Assembly (NCBI RefSeq): GCF_002283555.1
Contig: NZ_MVOI01000003.1
Coordinates: 146,536-210,535 of the forward strand
From: Rubrivirga sp. SAORIC476
GTDB taxonomy: Bacteria; Bacteroidota; Rhodothermia; Rhodothermales; Rubricoccaceae
Direction of reading: 5' to 3'
Length of the DNA: 64,000 nucleotides
Position 1 is the first letter of the stretch. The number at the start of each line of letters is the position of its first letter. A model generated the notes under the pieces. It ran no database searches, had not been told where the DNA came from, and saw only the letters and a program-made list of their open reading frames with translations. This document shows positions 8,755 to 17,825 of the stretch, piece after piece. The translations under genes and the position numbers were made by a program.

Positions 8755-9497
8755 CCGGGGTCGGCGCTGCGGAGCCCGTTCTCCTCGCCCGCGAACTTGT
8801 AGCCCACGCCCCAGACCGTGCGGATGAACGTCGGGTTGCCTGCGTCCGCCTCGATCTTGGCGCGGAGGCGCTGGACGTGGCTGTCGATGGTCCGGTCGTA
8901 GCCCTCGTACGAGATGTCCCAGATCTGCTGGAGCAGCTGGCTGCGCGTGAACGGACGGTCCGGGTGGCGCGCGAGAAACAGCAGCAGGTCGAACTCGCGG
9001 ACGGTCAGGTGGACCTCCTCGCCGTCCAGCGACACCTCCCGCCGCACCGGGTCGACGGTGAGCCCGCCCGCCACGATCGGCGCCTCGTCGTCGGCCGACG
9101 GGGCCGCCGCCATCTGCTCGCGGACGGTGCGCACGCGACGGAGGGCCGAGCGAATCCGGGCGACGACCTCCTGCAGGCTGAACGGCTTCGTGACGTAGTC
9201 GTCCGCCCCGACCTCCAGCCCGACCACCCGGTCGAGTTCGTCGGCGCGGGCGGTGAGCATGAGGATGTAGAGCAACGGGTGGTCGGCGCGAAGGCGGCGG
9301 CAGACCTCGATGCCGTCGAGGCCGGGCAGCATCACGTCCAGCACGACGAGGTCGGGGACGCTCTCGGCGACGGCGGCGAGCGCGTCGGGGCCGGTGGCGG
9401 CCATGGCGACCTCGTAGCCAGCCTCTGAGAGGCGGCGGGCGAGGGTTTGGCGGAGGTCGTCGTCGTCCTCGACGACGAGGATGGAGGCGGGAGACAT
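8751..9497 (-). CDS. OmpR-family response regulator
   Basis: A 248-residue transcription regulator. The receiver domain occupies residues 1-120: acidic pocket VVEDDDD, phospho-acceptor Asp in LVVLDVMLPGLDG, and the conserved Lys in DYVTKPF. The C-terminal winged helix shows VHLTVREFDLLLFLA and TVWGVGYKF. The ATG at 9497 is used because it starts immediately before the receiver; an ATG at 9515 would add six residues. It comes first in the operon, with the kinase translated from an overlapping start. A promoter-like TAGCTTGCGG lies 18-27 bases upstream. It probably acts on local or envelope genes; the divergent gene at 9640 is a candidate target. Confidence 0.94.
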   Translation of the reverse strand: MSPASILVVEDDDDLRQTLARRLSEAGYEVAMAATGPDALAAVAESVPDLVVLDVMLPGLDGIEVCRRLRADHPLLYILMLTARADELDRVVGLEVGADDYVTKPFSLQEVVARIRSALRRVRTVREQMAAAPSADDEAPIVAGGLTVDPVRREVSLDGEEVHLTVREFDLLLFLARHPDRPFTRSQLLQQIWDISYEGYDRTIDSHVQRLRAKIEADAGNPTFIRTVWGVGYKFAGEENGLRSADPG

Positions 9498-9514
9498 GGC
9501 GGATCGGAGGGGCA

Positions 9515-9524
9515 CCGCAAGCTA
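9515..9524 (-). promoter_or_regulatory. -7 promoter element of the two-component operon
   Basis: The minus strand reads TAGCTTGCGG, 18-27 bases before the response-regulator ATG. Near-identical decamers precede rpiA, prfA and the oxidase gene at 27528. Confidence 0.5.
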
Positions 9525-9639
9525 GGCGCGAGACACGCTCGCCCGGGCAGACTCGCACAGTCGGGACGGAGTCGCCACGGTTCTGTGACATGCATCCTGT
9601 AGGCGGTGCGTTCTTCAGACTCCGCCCCTCCCCCGTCCC

Positions 9640-10329
9640 GTGAGATCCGCTTCGCTCCTGCTCGTGCTCGCCTTCGCGTTGCCCGCTACCGCCCAGCCGT
9701 CGGCGGGCGCGGTGCTGGACGCGTGGCGCGACGGCTGGGCGCGCGCGTCCGTCGGCGTGCGCGCCGTGGACGCTCGCGAGCGCACCGAGTGGACGGTGGA
9801 CGGCCCGCGCGGGCGCACCATCGTCGAGAGCGAAGGCCAAGTCCGCTTCGACGACGGCCCGACCGAGCGCAACGTCGAGCGCACGCAGGTCAACGGGCGC
9901 ACCGTCGACCCGGCGCGCGGACGCGGGCAGGGCGGACGCTGGCAGCGCGCCTTCGGACCGGCCGGGCGCGAGGTCCACGCCCCCCCCGGCCTCCCCGACC
10001 AGTTCCTGTTCGACGCCCGCCCCCTCGGCATCGCGGCCGACCGTGCCGAGGGCGTGCTCGCGTGGCGCGTCGACCTCGACACGCGCACGGATCGCGCCGA
10101 AGCCTGGTTCACCCGCTCCGACTCGCCCCGGCTGCTGGCGGTCCGGGTCGAGGGACGCCGCCCCCGTGGCGGGCGCTTCGTGCGCGAGATCCGCTACGCC
10201 CGCGTCCGCGGGCTGGACGTGCCGTCCGAGTCGCGGACGACGTTCACCGTTCGGCAACGTCGCCGCCTGCGCGAGTACTTCGTGACCCTCACCGCCGTTG
10301 GTGCGTACTCCGGACACACGCTCCGCTAG
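9640..10329 (+). CDS. Secreted protein of unknown function
   Basis: A 229-residue product starting at a GTG (MRSASLLLVLAFALP) with a signal peptide ending ATAQP. The mature part has alternating short strands with the phrases RTEWTVDGPRGRT and DLDTRTDRAEAWF, a layout like the LolA or outer-membrane lipoprotein-carrier fold, but that is only an impression. I do not recognise the family. It is divergent from the two-component operon (142-base gap) and directly before the DUF1800 gene (nine bases between stop and start), so it is probably co-expressed with the DUF1800/DUF1501 pair. Base composition matches its neighbours. Confidence 0.8.
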   Translation: MRSASLLLVLAFALPATAQPSAGAVLDAWRDGWARASVGVRAVDARERTEWTVDGPRGRTIVESEGQVRFDDGPTERNVERTQVNGRTVDPARGRGQGGRWQRAFGPAGREVHAPPGLPDQFLFDARPLGIAADRAEGVLAWRVDLDTRTDRAEAWFTRSDSPRLLAVRVEGRRPRGGRFVREIRYARVRGLDVPSESRTTFTVRQRRRLREYFVTLTAVGAYSGHTLR

Positions 10330-10338
10330 CCCCACCCC

Positions 10339-12093
10339 ATGCGCCGCGACGACCCCGCTCTCCCCTACGCCGAGGTCGGCCTCACCGACGAGGCCGCCGC
10401 CGCGCACGCGCTCAACCGGCTCGGCTATGGCCCCCGCCCCGGCGAGGCCGCCGCCGTGGCCGAGCGCGGTGTCGAGGACTGGATCGCCGAGCAGCTCGCC
10501 GCGCTCCGCCCCGACGCCGACCTCGACCGCCGCCTCGCCGGGTTCGACTACCTCGGCATGGACGCCGAGGCGGTCGCGACCACCTTCGTCCCCCCGAACT
10601 ACGCGCTCCAGATCGCGGTGGCGCGCGGCGACCTGCCGAGCGGCTTCACGCCCCGCGACGCCGAGATCCGCGACCGCCTCGACGCCTGGATGGCCCGCGA
10701 GGGCTTCCGTCACATCCGCGACCTGCGGAACGACGTGGTCCAGGCCAAGCTGATCCGCGCGGTGCACGCGCAGAGTCAGCTCCGCGAGGTGCTGACGGAC
10801 CTGTGGTACAACCACTTCAACGTCGACGCGCGCGGGCAGGCGATCTCCTTCGTCGCCTCGTACGAGCGCGACGCGATCCGCCCCCACGTCCTCGGGCGCT
10901 TCCGGGATCTGCTGGGAGCCACGGCCCGCCACCCGGCGATGCTCCAGTACCTCGACAACAGCAGGTCCCGAGCCCCCTCGGGCACAACGACCACCTTCGG
11001 CCGCGCGCCGGGGCAGGGCGGGCTGAACGAGAACTACGGCCGCGAGCTGCTCGAACTCCACACCCTCGGCGTCGACGGCGGGTACTCGCAGGCCGACGTG
11101 CTGGCGGCGGCGCGCGCCTTCACCGGGTGGACCGTCACGCCCGTCCGCGGTCGAGAGGACGCCATCGAGCGCCAGCTCCAGAACCTGGAGCGGCTGGAGC
11201 GCCGGGGCGAAACCGGGATCGTCCGCGAGGGCCTGTTCCTCTTCCGCCCCAACTGGCACGACGCCGAGCCGAAGACGCTCCTCGGGCAGACGCTGCCCGG
11301 CGGGCGCGGCATCGAGGACGGCGAGGACGTGCTCGACCTGTTGGCCGCCCACCCCGCCACCGCCCGCCACATCGCCCGCACGCTCGCGATCCGCTTCGTG
11401 GACGACAACCCGGCGGACGCGCTCGTCGACCGCCTGGCGGACGTGTACCGCCGTACCGACGGCAACCTCGGGGCGGTGATGGCCTCGCTCGTCCGAGACG
11501 AGGCGTTCTGGGCCTCGGCGACCTCGGGACCGGAAGGGGCGCCCTCGAAGGTCAAGACCCCCTTCGAGTACGTCGCCAGCGCAGCCCGTGCCACGGCAGC
11601 CCCGATCACCGAGATCCGCGGCATCGCGCGGGCGCTCCGCAACATGGGCGAGCCCGTCTTCCACGCCGAGCCGCCGACCGGCTTCCCGGACCACGCCGAG
11701 GCGTGGGTCAACGCGGGCCTGCTGCTGACGCGGATGAACCTCGGCCTGCGCCTCGCCTCGGGCCGCCTCCGCGGCGCCCAGCCCGACCTCGACGCCCTCA
11801 CCGGCGGACGCCAACCCGAGTCCGTCGACGCCGCACTCGACACCTACATCCGCACCCTGCTGCCCGGCCGCGACCCCGCGCCGACAGTCGAGCTGCTCCA
11901 GCCCATCGTCCGCGAGCCCGCCTTCGCCCGCCGGGTCGCCGAGGCGGCCGGGGAGGCCGAGGCCCGCACCCCGATGGCTCTCGACGACGACGGCGTCTTC
12001 GAGGCCGACGAGCCGGTGCCCTTCGACGCCGACGACACGGCGGCCTTCGTGGTCGGCGTCGTGCTCGGCTCGCCTTCCTTCCAGCGTCAGTAG
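10339..12093 (+). CDS. DUF1800 family protein
   Basis: A 584-residue protein of the DUF1800 family. The N-terminus carries the family signature AAAHALNRLGYGPRPGE near residues 17-33; further on are DLWYNHFNVD and ENYGRELLELHTLGVDGGY, with ARAFTGWTV after it, all typical of this family. Biochemical function is not established. DUF1800 genes are nearly always followed by a DUF1501 gene, as here (18-base gap), and the pair is thought to act outside the cytoplasm on an unknown substrate. No signal peptide is visible at the ATG used, so if exported it may travel with its Tat-signal partner; that is inference. Confidence 0.9.
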   Translation: MRRDDPALPYAEVGLTDEAAAAHALNRLGYGPRPGEAAAVAERGVEDWIAEQLAALRPDADLDRRLAGFDYLGMDAEAVATTFVPPNYALQIAVARGDLPSGFTPRDAEIRDRLDAWMAREGFRHIRDLRNDVVQAKLIRAVHAQSQLREVLTDLWYNHFNVDARGQAISFVASYERDAIRPHVLGRFRDLLGATARHPAMLQYLDNSRSRAPSGTTTTFGRAPGQGGLNENYGRELLELHTLGVDGGYSQADVLAAARAFTGWTVTPVRGREDAIERQLQNLERLERRGETGIVREGLFLFRPNWHDAEPKTLLGQTLPGGRGIEDGEDVLDLLAAHPATARHIARTLAIRFVDDNPADALVDRLADVYRRTDGNLGAVMASLVRDEAFWASATSGPEGAPSKVKTPFEYVASAARATAAPITEIRGIARALRNMGEPVFHAEPPTGFPDHAEAWVNAGLLLTRMNLGLRLASGRLRGAQPDLDALTGGRQPESVDAALDTYIRTLLPGRDPAPTVELLQPIVREPAFARRVAEAAGEAEARTPMALDDDGVFEADEPVPFDADDTAAFVVGVVLGSPSFQRQ

Positions 12094-12111
12094 CCCTCCG
12101 GGGTGCCCACC

Positions 12112-13356
12112 ATGACTCGTCGCGCATTTGTCTCCTCCAGCGGGCTCGCCCTCCTCGCCACCGGCGTCGGCGGCGTGCCCACGTTCCTGGCCAAGGCCGC
12201 GCAGGCCACGCCGAAAGGCCCGTTCCAGCGGCGCAAGGTGCTGGTCACCATCTTCCAGCGCGGTGCCATGGACGGCCTCGCGGCGGTCCAGCCGCTCTCG
12301 GACCCGCTCCTCTCCCGCCTCCGCCCGACGCTCGCCCTCGACCCGCGCCGGCAGTTGGTCGACCTCGACGGGCGCTACGGCCTCCACCCGTCGCTCTCGC
12401 CGCTGGCCCGCTACTTCACCGAGGGGCGCCTCGGCATCGTCCACGGCGCAGGCTCGCCGGTGGCGACGCGGTCGCACTTCGACGCGCAGGACTTCATGGA
12501 GACCGGCCAGCCGGGCGACAAGCGGGCCTCGACGGGCTGGCTGAACCGCGCCACCGGTCTCCTCGGCCACGAGCCCGAGACGCCGTTCCAGGCCGTCGCC
12601 CTGACGCCCGCGCTGCCGCTCTCGCTCCAGGGGCCCGTGCCGACGCTCGCCGTCTCCAACCTGGAGGAGTTCGGCGTCATCGGTCCCGGCGGGATGCGAG
12701 GTGGCGCAGCGGGCGCGAGCCTGGAGGCGCTCTACGCGCAGACGGCGGGTGACCTGCTCAGCAACACCGGCCGCGAGGGCCTGGACGCGGCGCGCCTGCT
12801 CGAGTCCGCCCGGCTGGATCGCTACACGCCCGAGAACGGCGCCACCTACCCGCGCTCCGACCTCGCCGAGAGCCTTCGCCAGATCGCCCAGCTCATCAAG
12901 GCGGACGTCGGCCTGGAGGTCGCCTTCGCGGAGGCGGGCGGCTGGGACACCCACGCGCGCCAGGGCGGCGAGACGGGCTCGTTCGCGCGGCGCGGCGAGG
13001 ACCTCGCCCAGTCCATCGCGGCGTTCTGGACCGACATCGAGCGCTTCCACGACGACGTGACGGTGCTCACGATGACCGAGTTCGGGCGGACGGTCGCCGA
13101 GAACGGCACCGGCGGCACCGACCACGGGCGCGCGTCGGCCATGTTCGTGCTCGGCAACGACGTGCGCGGCGGCGAGGTCCACGGCCAGCCGCTCGTCCTC
13201 GACCCGGACGCGCTGGAGGACGGCCGCGACCTCCCGGTCACGACCGACTTCCGGTCCATCTTCGCCAGCGTCGCGGGCGGCCACCTCGGCATCCCGACGG
13301 GCACGGAGCTCTTCCCCGGCTGGACGGGGCGGCCGCTGGACCTGATCCGAGGGTAG
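12112..13356 (+). CDS. DUF1501 family Tat-exported protein
   Basis: A 414-residue protein with a twin-arginine signal, TRRAFVSSSGLALLA, directly after the ATG at 12112; a GTG at 12103 would add three residues. The family, sulfatase/alkaline-phosphatase-like in fold, is shown by FQRGAMDGLAAVQP, LHPSLSPLARYFTEGRLG, GWDTH and the run TEFGRTVAENGTGGTDHG near residues 320-340, whose Asp/His residues resemble metal ligands. It is downstream of DUF1800 as usual. Export by Tat suggests it folds with a bound metal in the cytoplasm. Substrate unknown. Confidence 0.92.
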   Translation: MTRRAFVSSSGLALLATGVGGVPTFLAKAAQATPKGPFQRRKVLVTIFQRGAMDGLAAVQPLSDPLLSRLRPTLALDPRRQLVDLDGRYGLHPSLSPLARYFTEGRLGIVHGAGSPVATRSHFDAQDFMETGQPGDKRASTGWLNRATGLLGHEPETPFQAVALTPALPLSLQGPVPTLAVSNLEEFGVIGPGGMRGGAAGASLEALYAQTAGDLLSNTGREGLDAARLLESARLDRYTPENGATYPRSDLAESLRQIAQLIKADVGLEVAFAEAGGWDTHARQGGETGSFARRGEDLAQSIAAFWTDIERFHDDVTVLTMTEFGRTVAENGTGGTDHGRASAMFVLGNDVRGGEVHGQPLVLDPDALEDGRDLPVTTDFRSIFASVAGGHLGIPTGTELFPGWTGRPLDLIRG

Positions 13357-13378
13357 CGGCTCCGCGGGCCGCGCTGTG

Positions 13379-13400
13379 CCCGCCTCGGTGCCGAGGCGGG
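13379..13400. repeat. Palindromic repeat, copy 1
   Basis: Arms CCCGCCTCGG and CCGAGGCGGG match perfectly over ten bases around a two-base centre. It lies between the convergent ends of the DUF1501 gene and hisI, so it may also terminate transcription from both sides. Confidence 0.75.
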
Positions 13401-13411
13401 CGTGGCGGCCC

Positions 13412-13801
13412 CTACTTGTAGACCGAGCCGGCGTCGAACACCGGCGTGCCGACGGTCTCCAGCGCCCCGTCCTCGACACGGCGGTAGAAGCAGCTCCGGT
13501 GCCCCGTGTGGCAGGCCGCGTCGCCCACCTGCTCGATCCGGAACAGGATCGCGTCCCCGTCGCAGTCGATGAACGCCGACTTGACGTGCTGGACGTTGCC
13601 GCTGGTCTCGCCCTTCACCCAGACCTTCTGGCGCGAGCGGCTCCAGTACGTCATGATGCCCGTCTCGAGCGTCTGCGCGAGCGTCTCGCGGTTCATGTAG
13701 GCGAGCATCAGGACATCGCCGGTGGCGTCGTCCTGGGCGATGGCGGCGACGAGGCCGTCGGCGTTGAACGTGGCGGCGTCGAGGAGGGGCTGGAGATCCA
13801 T
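13412..13801 (-). CDS. hisI: Phosphoribosyl-AMP cyclohydrolase
   Basis: A 129-residue HisI, which opens the purine ring of phosphoribosyl-AMP in histidine biosynthesis. The family core is complete: [33 protein letters not shown], and the metal-binding region IDCDGDA with Cys residues in [12 protein letters not shown]. There is no HisE (phosphoribosyl-ATP pyrophosphatase) domain, so it is the single-domain form. The ATG at 13801 is chosen over 13834 because [21 protein letters not shown] is the usual beginning. No other his gene is in the window. Confidence 0.96.
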   Translation of the reverse strand: MDLQPLLDAATFNADGLVAAIAQDDATGDVLMLAYMNRETLAQTLETGIMTYWSRSRQKVWVKGETSGNVQHVKSAFIDCDGDAILFRIEQVGDAACHTGHRSCFYRRVEDGALETVGTPVFDAGSVYK

Positions 13802-13932
13802 CGGAGGGAGGTATGAAGGGTGGAGTGGACGCAAGGTGACGCCCCGATGTCCCTTCTGGAATGGAAAACGCCGGGAAGTCGGGACCCAGCGGCCCGCGTG
13901 GAGTAGGCTCCCACCGTCGTCCCTCTCCGTCT

Positions 13933-14604
13933 ATGCGTCTGTTTCCTCTTCTCCTCGCGCTCCCCGTCCTGCTGCTCGCCTGCGAGCCCGACGCCTCGCC
14001 ATCGGAGGCCCCCGCCGAGGCGGAGGTGCCAGCGTTCCGCGGGGACCTGACGTCCGTCGACGATGGCGCGGAGACCGAGGGCTTCGCCAGTCTCCGCGAC
14101 TCGCTCCGGGCCGTCGTCGCCCGACGCGACACGGCGGCACTGCTGGCCCTCGTCGCCCCGGATGCGCGCCTGTCGTTCGGCGACACCCCCGGCGGACCGG
14201 ACGGCTTCCGAGCCCTCTGGTTCGAGGGTGCCCCCGATGAGCCGATCTGGGACCTCCTCCCCCGCCTTCTCGACGGTGGCAGCGTCGAGGAGGACGGCGC
14301 GGTGATCGTGCCCGCCATCGCGACGCTGTGGCCGGAGAGCCTCGACCCGTTCGCCAACGTCGCCATCCCCGGCGACGACGTGACGGCGTTCGATGCCCCC
14401 GACGGGACGCCGCTGGCGACGCTGAGCCGCACCACCCTGCCCACCTCGGGCCCGGCCACGGACGGCTGGCGCCCCGTGACGCTCCCCGACGGACGCGCGG
14501 CGGTCGTCCCCGAACCGGCCGTGCTGAGCCCCGTCGGCTACCGCGCCACGTTCTGGGACGACGGCGACGGCTGGCACCTGCGCTCCTTCCTCACGGGAGA
14601 CTAG
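13933..14604 (+). CDS. Lipoprotein with SH3-like C-terminal region
   Basis: A 223-residue product whose start at 13933 gives a lipoprotein signal (MRLFPLLLALPVLLLAC, lipobox LLAC). Residues about 45-120 are helical, with DSLRAVVARRDTAALLAL and SFGDTPGGPDGFRALW, as in proteins that link a calcineurin-like or YARHG region to an SH3 fold. Residues about 140-200 (VAIPGDDVTAFDAPDG...GWRPVTLPDGRAAVV) look like a bacterial SH3 domain. Function is unknown; an envelope role, possibly peptidoglycan binding, is inference. The next gene starts at the base after its stop, so the two are co-translated. Confidence 0.8.
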   Translation: MRLFPLLLALPVLLLACEPDASPSEAPAEAEVPAFRGDLTSVDDGAETEGFASLRDSLRAVVARRDTAALLALVAPDARLSFGDTPGGPDGFRALWFEGAPDEPIWDLLPRLLDGGSVEEDGAVIVPAIATLWPESLDPFANVAIPGDDVTAFDAPDGTPLATLSRTTLPTSGPATDGWRPVTLPDGRAAVVPEPAVLSPVGYRATFWDDGDGWHLRSFLTGD

Positions 14605-16287
14605 GTGGATCGCCTGTCAGGGAACCTCTCCCGCCCCGCGTCGATCCGCGACGGCGTGCGCCTCCTTCTCCCCCTGCTCCTACTCGGCCTCGGCGCCTGC
14701 GCCACGCCCGTCGCCCCCACCGGCGGCCCGGCCGACACGACGCCCCCGTCGCTCGTCTCGACCGATCCGGCGGACGGGTCGACCAACGTCACCGAGCGCA
14801 CGATCCGGCTGACGTTCTCGGAGCGCCTCGCCGCCACCGCCGCGAACGCCGTCACGGTGACGCCCGCCTCCGACACGCCGCCGGAGGTGCGTGTCCGCGG
14901 ACGCGAGGTAGACGTGACCCTGCCGTCGCTCCGCGACTCGACGACCTACGTCATCACCGTCGGTACGGCGCTGGCCGATCAGCGAAGCGTGGCCCTGCGC
15001 GCTCCCATCACGGTCGCCTTCGCGACGGGGGATGCCATCGACCGCGGACAGATCGTGGGACTCGTCCGCGAGCCCGAGCGGGGCGCCAGCGCAGGCGGCT
15101 TCGCTGTGTGGGCATATGCCCTCCCCGACACGCTCGCGCCTCCCGACCCGCGGACGGTCACGCCCGACTACCGCACGGAGACCGGCACCGACGGCGCGTT
15201 CCGCCTGGAATACCTGCGGCCGGGCCGCTACGCCGTCGCCGCGGTGCAGGACCGAAACCGCAACGGCCGGGCCGACGCGGGCGAGCGGTTCGCCGCCTCC
15301 CCGACGCCCTTCCTCGTCGCCTCAGCCGATTCGTCCGCCCCCCCGACGCCCGCGACGTTCTGGACGACGGTCCTCGACACGATCCCGCCCGTCGCCCAGC
15401 GCCTCCGCCCGATCTCCGACCGGCGACTGGCCCTCCGGTTTTCCGAGCCCGTCCAGCTCCGCGACGCGGCGGCCTTTTCCGACGCCATGGTCGTGACCGA
15501 CTCCACCTCGGGTGCGGAGCGAGCCGTCTCGTGGTACCAGCCTGCCGGGTCGGCCTTCGAGGTCGTCGCCGAGGCGGACGCGGCGCTGCCGGAAGCCCGG
15601 CTGGTCGTCACCTACACGCCGCCCGAGACTCCGGCCCTCGCCGACTCCGCAGGTCTCGGCCCCGAGGCCTTCCGCCTGAGCACCACGCCTCCGGCCCGCG
15701 CGGACACGGTCGCCGCGCGTGTCGATGCCTTCCTTCCCGTCTCCTCGGACTCGCTGACGAGCCTCCGCCCTGGCCAGCGCCCCGGCGTCCGGTTCACGTC
15801 GCCCCCCGGTGCCCGGCTCGACGGCGTCCGCCTCCTCGCCGGGGGCACGCCGCTACCGGTCGGCTTCGAGAGCACGGACGGCGTCACGTTTCGGCCCGAC
15901 TCCACGACCGCGCTGCCGGCGGCATTCACCCTGTCTGTCGAGGTCGGGCCCGACTCCGTCCGCACGCGGGGCTACCGGGTCCCGGACGCGCGCGACCTCG
16001 GCGCCATCCTGGGCCAGGTCACCGCAGACGCGCCCGTCATGGTCGAGGTCCGCCCCGAGAGTGGCGCCCCCCTCCTCGTGCGGGCCGACGCAGACGGCAG
16101 CTTCCTCGCCGACGGTCTCCTGCCCGGCCCCTACACGCTCCGCATCTGGGCCGACCGCGACGGCGACGCCCGGTGGACGGGCGGGCGCCTCGCCCCCTAC
16201 CGCGCCGCCGAGCCTCTCTACTTCTCGCCCCAGCCCGTGCAGGTCCGCGCACGCTGGGAGACAGAGATCGACCCGGTGACGCTATGA
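14605..16287 (+). CDS. Ig-like (Big_5/SbsA-type) domain lipoprotein
   Basis: A 560-residue protein beginning at a GTG one base after the preceding stop. A lipoprotein signal ends LGLGAC at about residue 32. Residues 45-135 match the SbsA Ig-like domain: TPPSLVSTDPADGSTNVTERTIRLTFSE is followed by a strand-rich unit ending TTYVITVGTAL. A later region (EYLRPGRYAVAAVQDRNRNGRAD, and DGLLPGPYTLRIWADRDGDARWTGG) is a carboxypeptidase-regulatory-like fold, present in two copies. Such proteins are widespread and uncharacterised in Bacteroidota, always surface or periplasmic. The stop overlaps the start of the NAD(P)HX repair gene by four bases. Confidence 0.85.
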   Translation: MDRLSGNLSRPASIRDGVRLLLPLLLLGLGACATPVAPTGGPADTTPPSLVSTDPADGSTNVTERTIRLTFSERLAATAANAVTVTPASDTPPEVRVRGREVDVTLPSLRDSTTYVITVGTALADQRSVALRAPITVAFATGDAIDRGQIVGLVREPERGASAGGFAVWAYALPDTLAPPDPRTVTPDYRTETGTDGAFRLEYLRPGRYAVAAVQDRNRNGRADAGERFAASPTPFLVASADSSAPPTPATFWTTVLDTIPPVAQRLRPISDRRLALRFSEPVQLRDAAAFSDAMVVTDSTSGAERAVSWYQPAGSAFEVVAEADAALPEARLVVTYTPPETPALADSAGLGPEAFRLSTTPPARADTVAARVDAFLPVSSDSLTSLRPGQRPGVRFTSPPGARLDGVRLLAGGTPLPVGFESTDGVTFRPDSTTALPAAFTLSVEVGPDSVRTRGYRVPDARDLGAILGQVTADAPVMVEVRPESGAPLLVRADADGSFLADGLLPGPYTLRIWADRDGDARWTGGRLAPYRAAEPLYFSPQPVQVRARWETEIDPVTL

Positions 16288-17825
16288 CCGAGCCCATCCT
16301 CGGTGCTGGTGGCATGAAGGCGGCGGACGCGGCCACCATCGAGACGTGGGGCGTCCCGGGGCGCGTGCTGATGGAGACCGCGGGCCGCGCGGCGGCCCGC
16401 GAGATCGCGGCCCGCTACCCGGTCGCCGACCGCGACCTCCAGGTGCTTGTGGGCACTGGCAACAACGGCGGCGATGGGCTCGTGGTGGCGCGCGTGCTGG
16501 CGGGCCACGGCGCCCTTGTCCGCGTGCTCGTTCTCCCCGGCGAGGGGACACCGGACCGCGCGGCGAACCTCGCGCTCCTCCGGCGTCTCGCCGACGCGAC
16601 GAGCGGAATCGAGGTCGTCCCTTTCGAAGACGTGCACCAGGCCGCCAACGCCCCGGCCGATCTGGTCGTGGACGCCCTGCTTGGCATCGGCATCACCGGC
16701 GACCTACGCAAGCCCACGCGGTCGCTGTGCGCCTGGATGAACCGGAGCGCCGTGTCGGTCGTCGCGCTCGATGTCCCCTCCGGCCTCGATGCCACGACGG
16801 GCCGCGCCGCACCCGACACTGTGGACGCCACCCTGACGGTCGCCTTCGGAGGGGTCAAGGCAGGCCTGCTGCTCGGCGACGGGCCGACGCACGCGGGCGA
16901 GGTCGTGACGGTGGAGATCGGCATCCCGGATGCGCTGCTGCGTGAGCACGCGACGGCGTTCCGTATCCCGCCGGGAGCCATCGGGCGGATGCTGCCGCGC
17001 CGCAGCGCAGACGCCCACAAGTACACCGCAGGGCAGGTGCTCGCCGTCGTCGGGAGCCGGGCGTTCAGCGGCGCCGCCGTGCTCTCGACCGCTGCCGCCT
17101 ACCGGGTCGGCGCCGGGGCCGTCGTGGCGACCGTCCCCACCTCGGCGGCGGCGGCGGTGGACCTGCGCAACGCCGAGGTCATGGTGGACGCCCAGCCGGA
17201 GACCGAGGCGGGCACCCTGGCGGCGTCCGCCCGCGACGCGATCCTGGCGCGGGCCGACCGTGCCGACGCCGTGCTCGTCGGGTGCGGGCTGGGGCGAGAT
17301 CCCGAGACGACAGATCTCGTCCGCTCTCTCGTCGCCACGGTGGCTGCGCCCCTCGTCCTCGACGCCGATGGGCTGTCGGCCTTCGCCGGAGATGCCGACC
17401 GACTCCGCCAGCGCACGCGGCCGCTCGTGCTGACGCCCCACCTGGGGGAACTGCGGCGCCTCGTCGGGGACGACACATTCGATCCGGAGGATCGCATCGA
17501 AACCTGCCGGAGGCTTGCGTCACAGTGGGATGCGACCCTCGTGCTCAAAGGGATGCCGAGCGTGATCGGCCTGCCCGACGGCCGCGTGCTCGTCGGCCCG
17601 CCGGGCGAACCGGCCCTCGCCACGGCCGGGACCGGCGACACGCTCGCGGGATCCATCGTCGGACTGCTCGCCCAGGGTCTCTCCCCGGCCGAAGCCGCGC
17701 TCTGCGCCCTCCACCTCGGGGCCACGGCCGCCCGCCTCTGGGCCGCCGACCACGGCGCGGCCGGGCTCGTCGCCTCCGACCTGATCGCTCGGCTTCCCGC
17801 CGCTGCCCACGCCCTCCGATCGTGA
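16284..17825 (+). CDS. nnr: Bifunctional NAD(P)H-hydrate epimerase / ADP-dependent dehydratase
   Basis: A 513-residue fusion that repairs hydrated NADH and NADPH. The N-terminal epimerase (about 1-210) shows METAGRAAAREI, GTGNNGGDGLVVARVL, and LDVPSGLDATTG. The C-terminal ribokinase-like dehydratase (about 225-505) shows HKYTAGQVLAVVGS, LTPHLGELRRLVG, LVLKGMPSVIG and the catalytic signature GTGDTLAGSIVGLLAQG. Length is normal for the bacterial fusion. It is coupled by ATGA to the upstream lipoprotein and by GTGA to the VanZ-like gene downstream, although neither has a known link to NAD repair. Confidence 0.95.
   Translation: MTEPILGAGGMKAADAATIETWGVPGRVLMETAGRAAAREIAARYPVADRDLQVLVGTGNNGGDGLVVARVLAGHGALVRVLVLPGEGTPDRAANLALLRRLADATSGIEVVPFEDVHQAANAPADLVVDALLGIGITGDLRKPTRSLCAWMNRSAVSVVALDVPSGLDATTGRAAPDTVDATLTVAFGGVKAGLLLGDGPTHAGEVVTVEIGIPDALLREHATAFRIPPGAIGRMLPRRSADAHKYTAGQVLAVVGSRAFSGAAVLSTAAAYRVGAGAVVATVPTSAAAAVDLRNAEVMVDAQPETEAGTLAASARDAILARADRADAVLVGCGLGRDPETTDLVRSLVATVAAPLVLDADGLSAFAGDADRLRQRTRPLVLTPHLGELRRLVGDDTFDPEDRIETCRRLASQWDATLVLKGMPSVIGLPDGRVLVGPPGEPALATAGTGDTLAGSIVGLLAQGLSPAEAALCALHLGATAARLWAADHGAAGLVASDLIARLPAAAHALRS

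Noticed and set aside
7276-13479. Open frame of about 2067 codons on the minus strand
   Set aside because: Only the first-listed kinase part is real. The rest runs antisense to the response-regulator frame, the secreted protein and the DUF1800/DUF1501 genes and consists of low-complexity Arg/Ala/Gly typical of high-GC antisense frames.
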